DNA from: Blastocystis hominis | Taxonomy: Eukaryota > Sar > Bigyra > Opalinata > Blastocystidae | Direction: 5' to 3' | DNA length: 64,000 nucleotides | NCBI RefSeq assembly: GCF_000151665.1 | Contig: NW_013171860.1 | Coordinates: 427,939 to 491,938, forward strand | Shown: piece by piece, positions 33,106-43,398 of the stretch | Layout of the letters: each line of letters opens with the position of its first letter | Numbering within the stretch: position 1 is the stretch's first letter | Made by a program: the position numbers and the translations under genes | The notes under the pieces: model-generated | Databases searched by the model: none | The model's input: the letters and a program-made list of their open reading frames with translations, nothing else | What the model was told of the DNA's origin: nothing

Positions 33106-33896
33106 ATGAGCGTTGAAAGAGTTAGCAAGAAGAGACAGTGTGTGGCCGATGGAGTGTTCTACGCCGAGCTCGACGAGGTAGGAGGTGTTTTCGAGGGGAA
33201 GTGACGTTTCAGCTCCTGAACCGTGAGCTCGCTGAGGTGGGTTACTCCGGAGTGAGCATCCGCAAGTCTACCATGAAGACGGAGATCATTATCCGTGCTC
33301 CCAGACCTCAGGAGATTATTGGTGAGAACTCTCGCCGCATCAACGAGCTGACTGCTCTGGTCCAGAAGAGGTACGTGTTTTGTGAGAAGGCGAGCTAATT
33401 CCCTAGATTTGGCTTCAACGAGAACAACGTTGTTCTGTACGCCGAGCGTGTGGCTGAGCGCAGCCTGTGCGCCCAGACTCAGGCAGAGGCCCTGAAGTAC
33501 AGATTGCTCGCCGGTCTGCCTGTGCGCCGTGCCGCTACCGCTGTGATCCGCAGCGCTCTGGAGGCCGGAGCGAAGGGCTGCGAGGTCATCGTGTCGGGAA
33601 AGCTGCGCCAGCAGCGTGCGAACGCGATGAAGTTCAAGGAGGGCTACATGATCAAGACGGGCTACGCCTGCAAGGAGTTCGTGGACGAGGCGACTCGCCA
33701 CGTGCTGGTGAAGCAGGGAATGCTGGGCGTGAAGGTGCGCATCATGAAGCCGACGGATCCGGAGGGTCGTCTGGGCCCGAAGAAGGCTCTGCCCGATATC
33801 ATCGTGGTGCACGAGCCCAAGGAGCAGCCGCTGCCCGCCTGGAAGCCCAACCAGCCCAAGGAGGCCGCGCCGGTAGAGGAGGCGAAGGAGCTGTAA
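33106..33896 (+). CDS. RPS3: Small-subunit ribosomal protein uS3
   Basis: Three exons (33106-33177, 33213-33370, 33407-33896) give 239 aa. The landmarks are [24 protein letters not shown], the KH-domain segment [46 protein letters not shown] and the C-terminal [22 protein letters not shown] block. It sits at the mRNA entry of the 40S subunit. Codon use is strongly GC3-biased. The intron in the KH region is 36 nt. No plus-strand octamer follows; the only one nearby (33947-33954) is oriented for the convergent cyclophilin gene. Confidence 0.97.
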
Positions 33897-33946
33897 AGGA
33901 GAATGCCGTGTCGGAGGGATCGTCGGGGATATGCGGTGTTTGAGAC

Positions 33947-33954
33947 AACAAACA
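33947..33954 (-). promoter_or_regulatory. TGTTTGTT 3'-end signal of the cyclophilin gene
   Basis: It lies on the minus strand 75 nt past the cyclophilin stop and 50 nt past the RPS3 stop, so the two transcripts probably overlap. Confidence 0.7.
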
Positions 33955-34029
33955 AGCAGGCAATCAATCAATCAATCACACACTCCCTAACAGACAGACA
34001 GACTGACAGACAGAAAGGGAGAGCGAGGC

Positions 34030-34636
34030 TTACAGCTGACCGCAGTTGGTGATCTTGAGCTCCGTGCGAGGACGGCCCGACTGCGAGCCGTTGGACTCCA
34101 GAGCCTTCACGACTTCCATTCCCTCCACCACTTGGCCGAACACCACATGATGACCGTTCAGATGAGGAGTGGGGACCTAGGCTTCACACACGCGCTGCGC
34201 GACCTACGGTGGTGATGAAGAACTGCGAACCGTTGGTGTTGGGACCCGCGTTCGCCATGGAGAGCAGACCAGCACGATCGTGGCGCACCTTGAAGTTCTC
34301 ATCGGCGAACTTGTTTCCGTAGATGGACTCGCCTCCATAGCCGTTGAAATCCTACGATGAAGCAATGTGGACGCTCGTACAGTGATGTCTCCTCCCTGGA
34401 TCATGAAGTTGGGAATAACGCGGTGGAAGATGCAGTTCTTGTAGCACAGATCTTCTCCTCTGGTTCCCTTTCCCTTCTCTCCAGTGCACAGGCAGCGGAA
34501 GTTCTCAGCGGTCTTAGGAACAATATCGCTGAAAAGCTAGCCTTCAGAAAGCCACCACAGAGCTCACCTCGAAGACAATTCGTCCCGCAGGCTGTCCACC
34601 AATGCTGACGTCAAAGAATACACGAGGTCTAGGCAT
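34030..34636 (-). CDS. Cyclophilin A-type peptidyl-prolyl cis-trans isomerase
   Basis: Four exons (34568-34636, 34381-34536, 34208-34351, 34030-34176) give 171 aa, the single-domain cytosolic size. Catalytic and cyclosporin-site residues are present: [14 protein letters not shown], the catalytic R in that block, [18 protein letters not shown] and [11 protein letters not shown] with the usual histidine. There is no signal peptide, so it is the cytosolic or nuclear form. It speeds proline isomerisation during folding. The introns are 29-31 nt. Confidence 0.96.
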
Positions 34637-34912
34637 ACTAAAATAAGATATAGTTTATTAGAACCATTTCGCGTTCAGCAGTGGTCCTTGATAATCAACA
34701 ACGAGGAACTTCTGTACATCCGAACTGATGATTCCAGAACAAGCAGGAAACTCTTTGAATATTCTTCACTTGGGAATGCTATTAGAATGCCTTGGAAAGG
34801 CTGATGGCCAGTGTATTTCATCGGCAGACACACTTTGGGTGATTTGACAAGTTTTCAAACTTCTTGCTTGGATTTCGTACATCAAACGAGTTGCACAGTC
34901 TAGAGCGAGTGA

Positions 34913-34920
34913 AACAAACA
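34913..34920 (-). promoter_or_regulatory. TGTTTGTT 3'-end signal of PCID2
   Basis: It lies on the minus strand, 11 nt past the TAG at 34932-34934. Confidence 0.75.
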
Positions 34921-34931
34921 AGAATCGATCG

Positions 34932-36187
34932 CTAATTATTGTTATTCAAATAATCCTTCGATAAAACGACCATCTTGTATGCGAGGTTCGAGTAGGCACG
35001 TAGATGCCGCTACAATCATCACAAAAACACAAATCCCTCACTTTACTAGCTGCACTGGCGGTCAAGCAATTGATCTCTTCATCGGTCACGTCGCCCTTTC
35101 CCCGCAATCCCAAACGAATCTGATCGAACGAGACGTTCTTCCTTCCCAGATATCTCGCTATGTTGATCACCAGATTGCTGTAGACGCGCGTGCGAAGCTG
35201 TGCGTAGACTAACTGCGCATGATTTCGGAAAATGCTCCTTTACGTGAACTCCTCTTTTGCAAAACAAAAGGTTGTTCTCCTCCACGAGTTGATCGAAGAG
35301 AGCTAGATTCCCGGTTTTGACGCAGAGCGTGATTTGCTTGAGCTACCGTGAACCGCCCATCCAATAAACATACGATTTGGAAGTGATACTGATCCAGACT
35401 GTCTTCGCTCAAATACACATTGTTCAGCAGTTTTAACGGAATTAGGAAGAATAAAATGCGTCTGCTAGTGACATACACTGGATACTCTACGATTGGTTGC
35501 GGTAATGCCAGGGTTGGCAAGATGCGAGCGATTGCTCGAAATAATTGCGTGCAAGATCGTAGGCTTGGGAGCAGAGAGCGCCACGGCCCTGGTAATAGTA
35601 ATAGGTAGACTATGAGAGATGATGAGGGAAAGATGGAGGGAAACCTTTTCGTCGATCGATGAGAATGTAAAATTGGTTTTATCCGTAATTTTGTAACATT
35701 CGATAATGGAGCGATAGAAGGAATAATTTAAATGGGTGAAGGCACATTTGAAGGCGGAGTTCAAAATCGGGACGAAAACCAGTTCATAGTTTACCTGCAT
35801 TCAAAAAACGAAAAAGACACAAACAGAACTTGGAATATTGGATCGTACAGACTCAAACAGAATTCGCATCAATTGGGGATATTTGGTGAGATATTGATTA
35901 TCGAAAAGAGGATGTGTTTGAAGAGACTAACAGGGATCAAAAAGAGAAAGAGCGGAAGTACACTTTTAATGAGTTGGTATGTTTGTTTGCAGGTCTGGAC
36001 AATAAAGGGATAAGTGTACGGAAGCGACAGGAGATTGCGCAAATCAACCACTTTCCTACAAAACAACGCAACACGAAACAACACACTCAAAAAACGCCAG
36101 CTGGCAATTTGGAGCCTCGGCAGGATTGAGGGCGATCGCTTTCACTACGTCGATATGCTTCAGCGTGAGGGTGCACAGCCTAGGCAT
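34932..36187 (-). CDS. PCID2: PCI-domain protein PCID2/Thp1 (TREX-2 complex)
   Basis: Nine exons (36096-36187, 35962-36055, 35825-35926, 35645-35794, 35491-35609, 35374-35461, 35244-35342, 35042-35212, 34932-35009) give 330 aa with all junctions in frame. The conserved core is YYYYQGRGALCSQAYDLARNYFEQS, then RILFFLIPLKLLNN, the segment QYHFQILKQITLCVKTGNLALFDQLVEEN and a C-terminal winged-helix stretch ending KMVVLSKDY. In animals and yeast this protein, with GANP/Sac3 and DSS1, couples transcription to mRNA export at nuclear pores. The N-terminus is shorter than the human protein (399 aa). A plus-strand octamer at 35980-35987 is antisense within an exon. Confidence 0.88.
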
Positions 36188-36452
36188 CGTTCCTATCCCA
36201 ATCGTTTATACATTTCATTGTATTCCACAGGATTGTGCGCTAGAGGAATTTGAATCTACGATGGACAAAAACGACGGCTTGGCACCTGAACCAACTGATT
36301 CCACACCATTTCGCCTCCACAGTGCGACCACGGATGAATGCTGAAGCAGCTAGCGAAGAGTGCCGCATCTTTGGAAGATGTTGCCTTAATGACCTGCTGG
36401 AAGTACTACTGGTGACAACGCCGCTCCCTCTCCCCACATCCATCGATTCTCC

Positions 36453-36460
36453 AACAAACA
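36453..36460 (-). promoter_or_regulatory. TGTTTGTT 3'-end signal of SSUH2
   Basis: It lies on the minus strand and starts 10 nt past the last base of the TAG (36470). The base 5 nt upstream is T. Confidence 0.75.
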
Positions 36461-36469
36461 AAAGAAAGT

Positions 36470-38000
36470 CTACATAATGCTGCAAGAATGCTTCAAGTTA
36501 CTGAACCACGCGCATTTCTGCACTGGGAAATCGGGACAGAACACTTTCATATCCTTATCGAAGACATCCGCAAAGAACTCCACATCTCCACTCTTACAAT
36601 GCAACACTCGGATCGGCACCATTCCCACCACCAGCTTCTGCCATCGCAGCAGAACTTCGTACTCGCGCTCTCGCTGCGCGGTATCTTCCAACAGCTTCAT
36701 CACGCCGCGGATGACCTCCTCGTCCTGATAGGCTTGCGCAGGAATCAGACGCGATCCCTCCGCTCTACACACATCAAAAAGCAAAGTTCAAAGCGTACTG
36801 GTACACGATCTCGCCCTCCAGCAGCTGCAAGTACTCATGCGTCAAACCACCCGCTTCCACCGTGTCTTTGCTCTCCTCCGTGCGGATCTCCGAGGATACT
36901 TCCAGATAAGCTTTCAATTGGCCGCGACCCGAACATGAATCACATGCATTGTTCCCGAGGCCTTGGCACTTTTGGCAGGGTACACATCCGGAGTTGTGGC
37001 AAACCGCACAAGCGATCAACTTATCCTCCGGCTCCTCTTTCTTCTCACATTCCGGACATGGCACAGATCCACGTCCGCGGCAAACTTCGCACACCATTCG
37101 TCCAGATCCTGCATATAAAACACTTCCCGCGCCTACCAGCACAATGCGAGCACGGTCTGACGAATTCGGTAAATGGCACGGGAACGGACTTGATTCCCGC
37201 GGTATAGGGTGGCAGCGAGAGCTGGAACTGCCAGGGAGAGGGCGGGATGCCCAAACTCGGCGAAGAGAGCGGGATATTGGAAAGCGGAGTTTCCCTCCAA
37301 ACGGCGGAACGCGCTTCGAATGTGTTTTGGAGGGAAATGACGTAGGCGAAACACATTTCCGACTGCGTCAAAATTCATAAAATTTTTCTTACAGACACGA
37401 CTTGGAGCTCGTCCAGGATGGAGTGGTCCCAGCAACATTTCGAGGCTACGTAGCTGCGGAAATGCGCAATTGCGTCAGCTTCGTCGATGTACGAGGGAAC
37501 GAAACTAGGAATTGGGAGAACTACTCCGGGAGGAGTAGGGTAATCGACAGGAACTCTGCAAACCGCTTCTTTATCCACCTCCATATAGGGCGCACTCATA
37601 AACTCGTAATTCTGTGGTCACAATGGGAAGGGACAATGATACGCGAATCTGAGGGAAGGAGTTCAGAGAAGCCACCACGTCATGAAGATCCTGGGGTTTC
37701 GGGGGAAGGAAGGGAGGATGTCCGGATGGCTTCGGAGGAAGCGGAGGAGGGAGGTACGGAGAATCTCCAGTGTAGTGATCAGGAGGAGCAGGAGCAGGAG
37801 GGGGAGGGGGAGGATAAAAAGAGGGATCATAAGCCGGCTTGGGAGGAGGAGGAGGAGGAGGGCTTTTTCGGTTAACTACGGGAGGGTAACCGGGAGCTGC
37901 ATAGGAGTTAGAATCGGCAGGACCGAACTAGGGACATTAAGTGGGAAGGAGTCGCTACGTCGTATGGGTGAGAATAAACGTCAGCAGGGTTCGCGTTCAT
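36470..38000 (-). CDS. SSUH2: SSUH2-like protein with DnaJ-type zinc-finger motifs and a proline-rich N-terminus
   Basis: Six exons (37959-38000, 37643-37927, 37402-37611, 37137-37362, 36799-37108, 36470-36764) give 455 aa. Residues ~15-105 are proline-rich with PPPPPP runs. The middle holds repeated CxxCxGxG-like motifs (PCSHCAGSG, CEVCRGRGSVPCPEC, CAVCHNSGCVPCQKCQGLG, CDSCSGRG), the zinc-binding pattern shared by DnaJ and SSUH2. A beta-rich C-terminal domain follows. In worms and vertebrates SSUH2/ssu-2 has poorly known chaperone-like or ER roles. There is no J domain, so a DnaJ chaperone is unlikely. Confidence 0.75.
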
Positions 38001-38718
38001 AGGCTAGATCGAACGGCGAAAAAACGCCAAAGAAAAGAATAAATAGATGAAAGAATGAACTCGCTAAAGTGAACCATTTCATCCAATAAATGAACATTAT
38101 TTAGAAAAGGAGCATTTCCTTGAAATTGGGAGTGCTTTGACGAGTGTGGGTGGCGAGCAACGCATCTGTAAAGTGACGAACTGCAGATTTGTGTTTTTAC
38201 ATTATTCATGCTGATCATTTGATGAGACGGCTTCCGCATCTCTTGCTTCTGATATTGCATGGGCTGGTTTGATAGTGTTGAATTCTGTGATGGCACTATG
38301 GGATGAGTAACATGACCTATGGATCGAGTGGACACAATATAGAAGGAAGAGAAGCACAGATTGCAATAGTTGAAAGGATTGTTTTTTTGGAGTAAAGAGT
38401 GGGGTTAAGGAATCGATTGAGTGATATTCAGTATTGCAATGTTATGTTGAAATATTGTGTGATAGATTGACACAAGTTTTTAATGTTATGGCATTCAAGG
38501 AAGGAGTTACACTCTTTCTATATGACATTTCCCATACTCTAGGGCTATACTTTTTATTCATGTGTAAACACATTGACGTTCATCTGTGCAGTCCACATTT
38601 CCACCTTACTGCCAAGTCATTCGTCTTTTTATTCACTCTATCCACCCCATAGCATGTTCCATTCTATTCTCACCCCTATTACTATGTTATATACCCCTCC
38701 ACTTCATTCCTCTACTAA
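38001..38718 (-). other. Gap; possible small Met/Gln-rich minus-strand gene
   Basis: Minus-strand frames at about 38090-38340 can be joined by a 36-nt GT..CAG intron into a short Gln/Met/Ser-rich peptide (MQYQKQEMRKPSHQMISMNN). It has no clear start, no domain and no octamer. The plus-strand ORFs at 38434-38930 are shadows or low complexity. Confidence 0.3.
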
Positions 38719-38726
38719 AACAAACA
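38719..38726 (-). promoter_or_regulatory. TGTTTGTT inside the open frame of DPH1
   Basis: It lies on the minus strand. The base 5 nt upstream (38731) is T in position 1 of a TGG codon, so cleavage there plus A's yields TAA. Confidence 0.8.
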
Positions 38727-38730
38727 CTCC

Positions 38731-39971
38731 AACTCCGAGTTCCATTTGCCCAGATTCCTCCATTTGCGCTGTACCAATCCATCGGGTACTGCTCTTTCCA
38801 CTCCACCTCTCCCAAAGCCACCATGCCTTCATAGCACGTCAGCAGCGGCTTCTCATATTCCGTCCCCCAGTCGATCGAGAGCCGCGTGCAAGCCAGCTGT
38901 ACCCAGCAATCGATGTGTGTCATCCGCGTTAGCTACTCCCTCACACGCCTCGCCCAGTCCTACAGTCGCATTCGAGATCTCGGAGAGCAGCACCACATCA
39001 TATTCGATGTTTCGCTGCTTCAACAGTGTCTGCAATCGCTCCAGCAGCTTAATATTCCCCTGCCGACCCAGCGTGCCTAGAATGATCCCCCAATGCTTGC
39101 AGGACCGAGCTTTCTCCACCTCGGCCGATCGCAGCCGCGTCATTTTGGTGAGATCGTATTCCTCCTCCGTCATTTCGAGTCTATTCGTGATCGAAATGGC
39201 GCAGAAACAAACGTGTAGGGGTTGTAACGAAGCGCTCGCACGTTCGGGTTCGTGATCATTGCGCTCTACTCTTCAGCATTGTTGGAACAAACACAAACTT
39301 CAACGTGGAACCGGCCGTCTGCAATGAAGATCATGCAGTCGGTGGTCGGCATGAAGGGCGATGTACACCCGAGAACCTCACCGCGAGAAAGCGGCTTTTC
39401 CTGAGGAATAATGACCTCAGGGTAATGCGGCTTTAAGGCAGCAGCAGCTTGATGAATGGCTTGGGAAAACTGAATTGTGCCTAAAAGAGCGATTCGCTGA
39501 TCATCTGGAACGTTGGCGAGGATCGATTTCACCAAATGGTCCACGTTGATCTTCAATTCGACAAAGATGTATAAAACAGGAATTTGAGTCACTTGAATGG
39601 GTATCAAACAGGAGTGGCCGTAGTGCACCATAAAATCGGCCCCTAATCGCTTCGCAGAGTAATCATCCACACAGCAAGCGCCATACGAGACATCTCCCAT
39701 CACAATCACCTTTACATGTGCGAAATGTCTGATAATATCGGCAATTGCACAAGCGTAGCTAAAAGTTGATACCCAGCAGTTAGAAGTACACTGCAAGTCC
39801 CTCAGGGAATTGGAGACATACGGTCTTCGCTCCCACTTGATTGATTCTGTGAATGGTCTTGTGGATTTCAAAGTTGTAGTTCGACGGCAGCTTTGCAATG
39901 GCAGCATTCAGCGACTCATTGTGTAGAAGCTCGTCTGGTATTGCATTATGGCGCACCACAGTCCTTTTCAT
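38731..39971 (-). CDS. DPH1: Diphthamide biosynthesis protein DPH1, stop probably made by poly(A) addition
   Basis: Five exons (39790-39971, 39299-39758, 39213-39265, 38964-39180, 38732-38932) give exactly 371 codons, then the T at 38731. The landmarks are [78 protein letters not shown] and [15 protein letters not shown]. The three Fe-S cysteines (GACC, LGCTS and WVQLAC contexts) are in place. DPH1 with DPH2 transfers the 3-amino-3-carboxypropyl group of SAM to a histidine of eEF2. Without the poly(A)-made stop the frame would run on into TSRGMKWRGI-type sequence. One intron (39266-39298) carries the octamer. Confidence 0.92.
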
Positions 39972-40052
39972 ATTTCTAGCACAAAAGCAAAAAAATCCCT
40001 CTATTCCTGGATTTCCTTTTAACCAAACAAAACACAATTGTCTTACAAATCG

Positions 40053-41177
40053 ATGGATTCAACACAGGAAACCCTTACAGAAAAGAGTGGAGCGTGGTAC
40101 GGCGCAATAATCTGATAGAAATCCCACCAAAATGGCTTGTCCACATCGCGGCCATTACTGTTCACGTTCTATTTGGTATTGGCAACTGCGTGGGTAAGGA
40201 AGCACTGAAATCGATGCCTGCCATCATATTTGCCTTTTACCGAGAATTGTTTGCTGGCGTGATCCTTCTCCTTATTACTGTATAACCGACCCATTTCCAT
40301 GAGAAATAGTTGTGTACTCGAAGCCAGTTGGTAAAACGCTGCCACTGGAAGCGTCTCTTTCTTGTTGGTCTTTGTATGTTCGGAAATCAGGTTTTCTTCA
40401 TCGTGGGACTTTCCTTTGCCCCAGCCCATGTCGCATCCATTTGGCAAGTATGCAATCTTGTCGCTTTTATAACGAGACTACCCAACCCATTATCACAGTC
40501 GTGATCACCATTTTACTCCGCATGGAGAAGCGAAGTGCCCTCAAGATCGTCGGTGTGCTTCTCGCTACGGCGGGTGCGATGATCGTTACTTGGTTCTCTG
40601 GCGGAGGAACGGAAGGGAAGAATATTCTGCTCGGCTCGCTCTTTTTCTTCATCAACTGTGTGAGCAGTTCTATGTTTGTGGTACGATTCTCGGGTTTTCT
40701 GCACGGATAGATCGTGTCGAAAGCGCTGGTGCAGCTGTATCCGGCTCTCTCGGTGACATCGCTCTCGTACAATGTGTGCTCGGTTTTGGTGATGATCGTT
40801 GGATTGGTGATGTATGGAAGTAGGATCGACTGCAGATTGCAATGTAGGGAATGCCAGCGCGTGGAGCATCCCGAAGGAAGGCATTTGGTGTTTGTTGTAT
40901 TACGTGTTCATTCACTCGATAACCACTTATTTCTTAATGGTAGAATTACACACACACACATAGTGAGCGATAGGTGTGGTGCAATCGGTACATTGATGCA
41001 TCGATCATCTCGGCGTATTCCACGTTCCAGCCCATCTCTACGACGATTGTGGCCGTTTTGTTCTTGCACGAAGTGCTGAAGTGGGGCGATCTGGGCGTGT
41101 TTTTGGTGTTTTTGGGACTGGGGTTTGTGATTTATGATAGTTATAAGAGCAAACGTAGCGATGGAGAGATGAGATGA
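40053..41177 (+). CDS. EamA/drug-metabolite transporter family membrane protein (SLC35-like)
   Basis: Seven exons (40053-40086, 40119-40279, 40310-40447, 40477-40680, 40711-40819, 40848-40939, 40974-41177) give 313 aa. The donor at 40681 could also be 40678. About ten hydrophobic segments are seen, with EamA features: an N-terminal [26 protein letters not shown] block, [30 protein letters not shown] and a second-half [22 protein letters not shown] followed by [11 protein letters not shown]. The family moves nucleotide sugars, triose phosphates or other metabolites across Golgi or organelle membranes; the substrate is not readable. The octamer at 40889-40896 is coding. The 3' region is a purine tract with two octamers at 41349-41363. 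It is divergent from DPH1 (81 nt between ATGs). Confidence 0.85.
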
Positions 41178-41348
41178 GAGTGTAGGTGGAGCTGAGAAGG
41201 TGGAGAATGGGAGTGAACAAGAGAAGTTGTTGATGAAGGAGGAGGAAGAAGAAGAAGAAAGAGAAAGAGAAAAAGAAAAAGTGGTGATGATGGTGGGAGA
41301 TGGGGAAACGAAAGTTTGATCTGTTTTTGATTCATTGACTTTTGGAGT

Positions 41349-41363
41349 TGTTTGTTGTTTGTT
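41349..41363 (+). promoter_or_regulatory. Tandem TGTTTGTT 3'-end signals of the EamA transporter
   Basis: Copies at 41349-41356 and 41356-41363 share one base. They lie about 172 nt after the stop codon, an unusually long 3'UTR for this window, which includes a GA-rich tract at 41236-41282. Confidence 0.7.
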
Positions 41364-41861
41364 ATATAAATGAAATGGTATGACATGGAAGAGAATCACG
41401 TTCGTACAGAACAGAATCGTGTAGAACATGAATATACGAATCGAAGAAAGTGGAGTTACAGGTTATTGGTAAGCTCTAGGATTCATCTACTTGAAAAGAT
41501 TGGCAGAAATCACTGGTTTTGGAGAGTTGGTAGATCTTTGTATGGAGCTTGTCTCACAATGTAGAAACCATGGGAAGACTTTATCACAGGGATTTTTAAT
41601 GATGAGAAGGTTGAGAAACCTGAGACTCGAAAAATCGGTATTAACGCATTCTATTACAGAGCCAATTATATATTTTCATTTTTATGCCTTCTCCTTATAT
41701 ATCTGTATCATAATAATGAAGTTTTGATATAGGGTGTTTAATAAGAGACTAACAATCGCTCTCTTTATTATATTTATTTCCTATTTGTATAGTTGATTTA
41801 GAATACACTAATTATTAGTATTTTCCATTTCTATATATCGCATCGAATCCAATTCCTCACG
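41364..41861 (+). other. AT-rich stretch with a doubtful small gene
   Basis: Frames at 41370-41480 and 41491-41640 can be linked by a 25-nt GT..TAG intron (MKWYDMEENHVRTEQ.../...RFIYLKRLAEITGFGELV). The result has an LRR-like leucine rhythm but no clear end or octamer. It may be a remnant. Nothing else is seen. Confidence 0.25.
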
Positions 41862-42142
41862 ATGCGTGTATCTGCCTTCGTTCTTTGTATGTAATTAACA
41901 GAATCTGTAATATAGACACATTTATCGTGTTAGTTCTGTTCCGGTGTCTCAAATCGTTGCTTATTTTTGTTTCTTTCTTCTCTCTGATCGCATTCATTCA
42001 CGCTTCTGTGAAAGCAACCACTTCCGAGAGTCGATTTGCATTCAACGAATATCTGCTTCGTATTCGCGTTAACAACAACAAGGACGATAGTCAAGACGTT
42101 TATCTTAACGGTTACGGCGAACTCCGCCTCGCCGAGCAATGA
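41862..42142 (+). CDS. Small putative secreted or membrane protein (83 aa)
   Basis: Two exons (41862-41886 and 41916-42142; 29-nt intron ending TAG). The N-terminus MRVSAFVLYTFIVLVLF, followed by a second hydrophobic run, looks like a signal peptide plus a membrane segment. The mature part is small and Asn/Arg/Asp-rich (RIRVNNNKDDSQDVYLNGYGELRL). No family is recognised. It converges on DRG1, whose 3' signal starts 20 nt past this stop. Confidence 0.4.
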
Positions 42143-42154
42143 TCTGTTTTCTCC

Positions 42155-42162
42155 AACAAACA
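42155..42162 (-). promoter_or_regulatory. TGTTTGTT 3'-end signal of DRG1
   Basis: It lies on the minus strand, 58 nt past the TAA at 42221-42223. Confidence 0.7.
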
Positions 42163-42220
42163 CTCTCAAAAAAAGCAATCATCCACTCCTCCACAATCCA
42201 TTCATTCATTCCTCCACCCC

Positions 42221-43348
42221 TTATTCCTTCTTCACAATCTGCACCACATCCTCATCCATCAGCACATGATCCAATCCCACGCGCTGCGGCTGGTGTTTCA
42301 CCGACGACCCCCAGACCCACGCGTACTGGAACTGGTTCACAATGCTCTTATGCAGTCGGTTGCAGAAGTCTCGGACGGTGGGCGCCTCTGCGTGTAGAAT
42401 AACGGGCTCTTCATAGTCGGGAATCTGTCCCTTCGGCTTTGTGTAGATCCGAATCATCTTGCAGTACTCCCAGATCCGCTCCAGAAGCTCGTCCAGGTTC
42501 CACTCGCGGCCAGCACACACGGGGACGCAGTGCTCCAACTAGAAATCAAGGGGAAACGGGGAAACCACTTCAGCGAGAATGTCCAGCTCTTCGATGGAGA
42601 TCTGGTCGATTTTGTTGAGGACGTACAGGCAGGGCATGTAGACGCGGTTTCCTTCGATTACATCGATCAGATCGTCCACCGTGGCGTCGCAACGAATGGT
42701 GATGTCCGCATTGTGGATCTTGTATTCGTGGAGGATGGAGGAGACGACGTCTGCATCCAATTCGCAGTCCTTCGACATGATTTGGAGGTTGACGCCGCCC
42801 TTGTCCTTGATCTTGAAGTAGATGTTGGGAGGCTGCTTGTTCAAACGGATTCCAAAGCCCTCCAACTCCTTCTCGATGATGCGCTTGTGTGTGACGGGTT
42901 TCATTGCATCTAAAACGATGAGAATCATATTGCAGGTTCGCGCCGTTCCAATAATCTGTCGACCACGACCCTTTCCATCCTTGGCTCCTTCGATAATACC
43001 GGGGAGATCCAATAATTGAATTTTCGCACCCTTGTAGTGAATAACGCCAGGAATACAGGTAAGCGTTGTGAACTCATAGGCTGCGACTTCTGAAAAGGTG
43101 CCCGTCAGTTTGGTCAGCAGAGTGGATTTTCCTACGGACGGAAAGCCAATCAAGCCAACACGCGTATCTCCCGACTTTGTGACATCGAAACCCTCACCAC
43201 CTCCCTTGGAAGACTTGGGAGTCAGGATTTCACGCCTCAATTTCGCGAGCTTGGCTTTGAGCAATCCAATATGCTTTTCGGTGGCCTTATTCTTCTGCGT
43301 ACGGGCCATCTCCTCCTCAATCTCGGCGATCTGCTGAACGAGACTCAT
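42221..43348 (-). CDS. DRG1: Developmentally regulated GTP-binding protein DRG1 (Rbg1)
   Basis: Two exons (42569-43348 and 42221-42538; one 30-nt intron) give 365 aa, nearly the human length. Motifs: [21 protein letters not shown] (G1), [10 protein letters not shown] (G2), [16 protein letters not shown] (G3), NKID (G4) and a C-terminal TGS domain ([27 protein letters not shown]). DRG1 binds ribosomes with the partner DFRP1/ZC3H15 and helps relieve stalled translation, which complements GCN1 in this window. The ATG at 43346-43348 starts [15 protein letters not shown] and is preferred to the upstream in-frame codons. Confidence 0.97.
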
Positions 43349-43369
43349 GGTAACAGAAAATGTCTCACA

Positions 43370-43377
43370 AACAAACA
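43370..43377 (-). promoter_or_regulatory. TGTTTGTT 3'-end signal of the SMYD gene
   Basis: It lies on the minus strand, 21 nt past the TAA at 43399-43401 and 22 nt before the DRG1 ATG. Confidence 0.7.
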
Positions 43378-43398
43378 AACTAACAAACGCACTTTCAT

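Noticed and set aside
35980..35987. Plus-strand TGTTTGTT within PCID2
   Set aside because: It is antisense to PCID2 and there is no plus-strand gene upstream, so it is taken as a chance match to the codons for CKQT.
40947..40961. CA dinucleotide run as a microsatellite feature
   Set aside because: It is only about seven units and lies inside a 34-nt intron of the EamA transporter; too short to list as a repeat.
41370..41727. Small LRR-like gene after the EamA transporter
   Set aside because: The two frames can be spliced but have no end signal, no conserved motif and AT-rich codons; support is too weak for a gene call.
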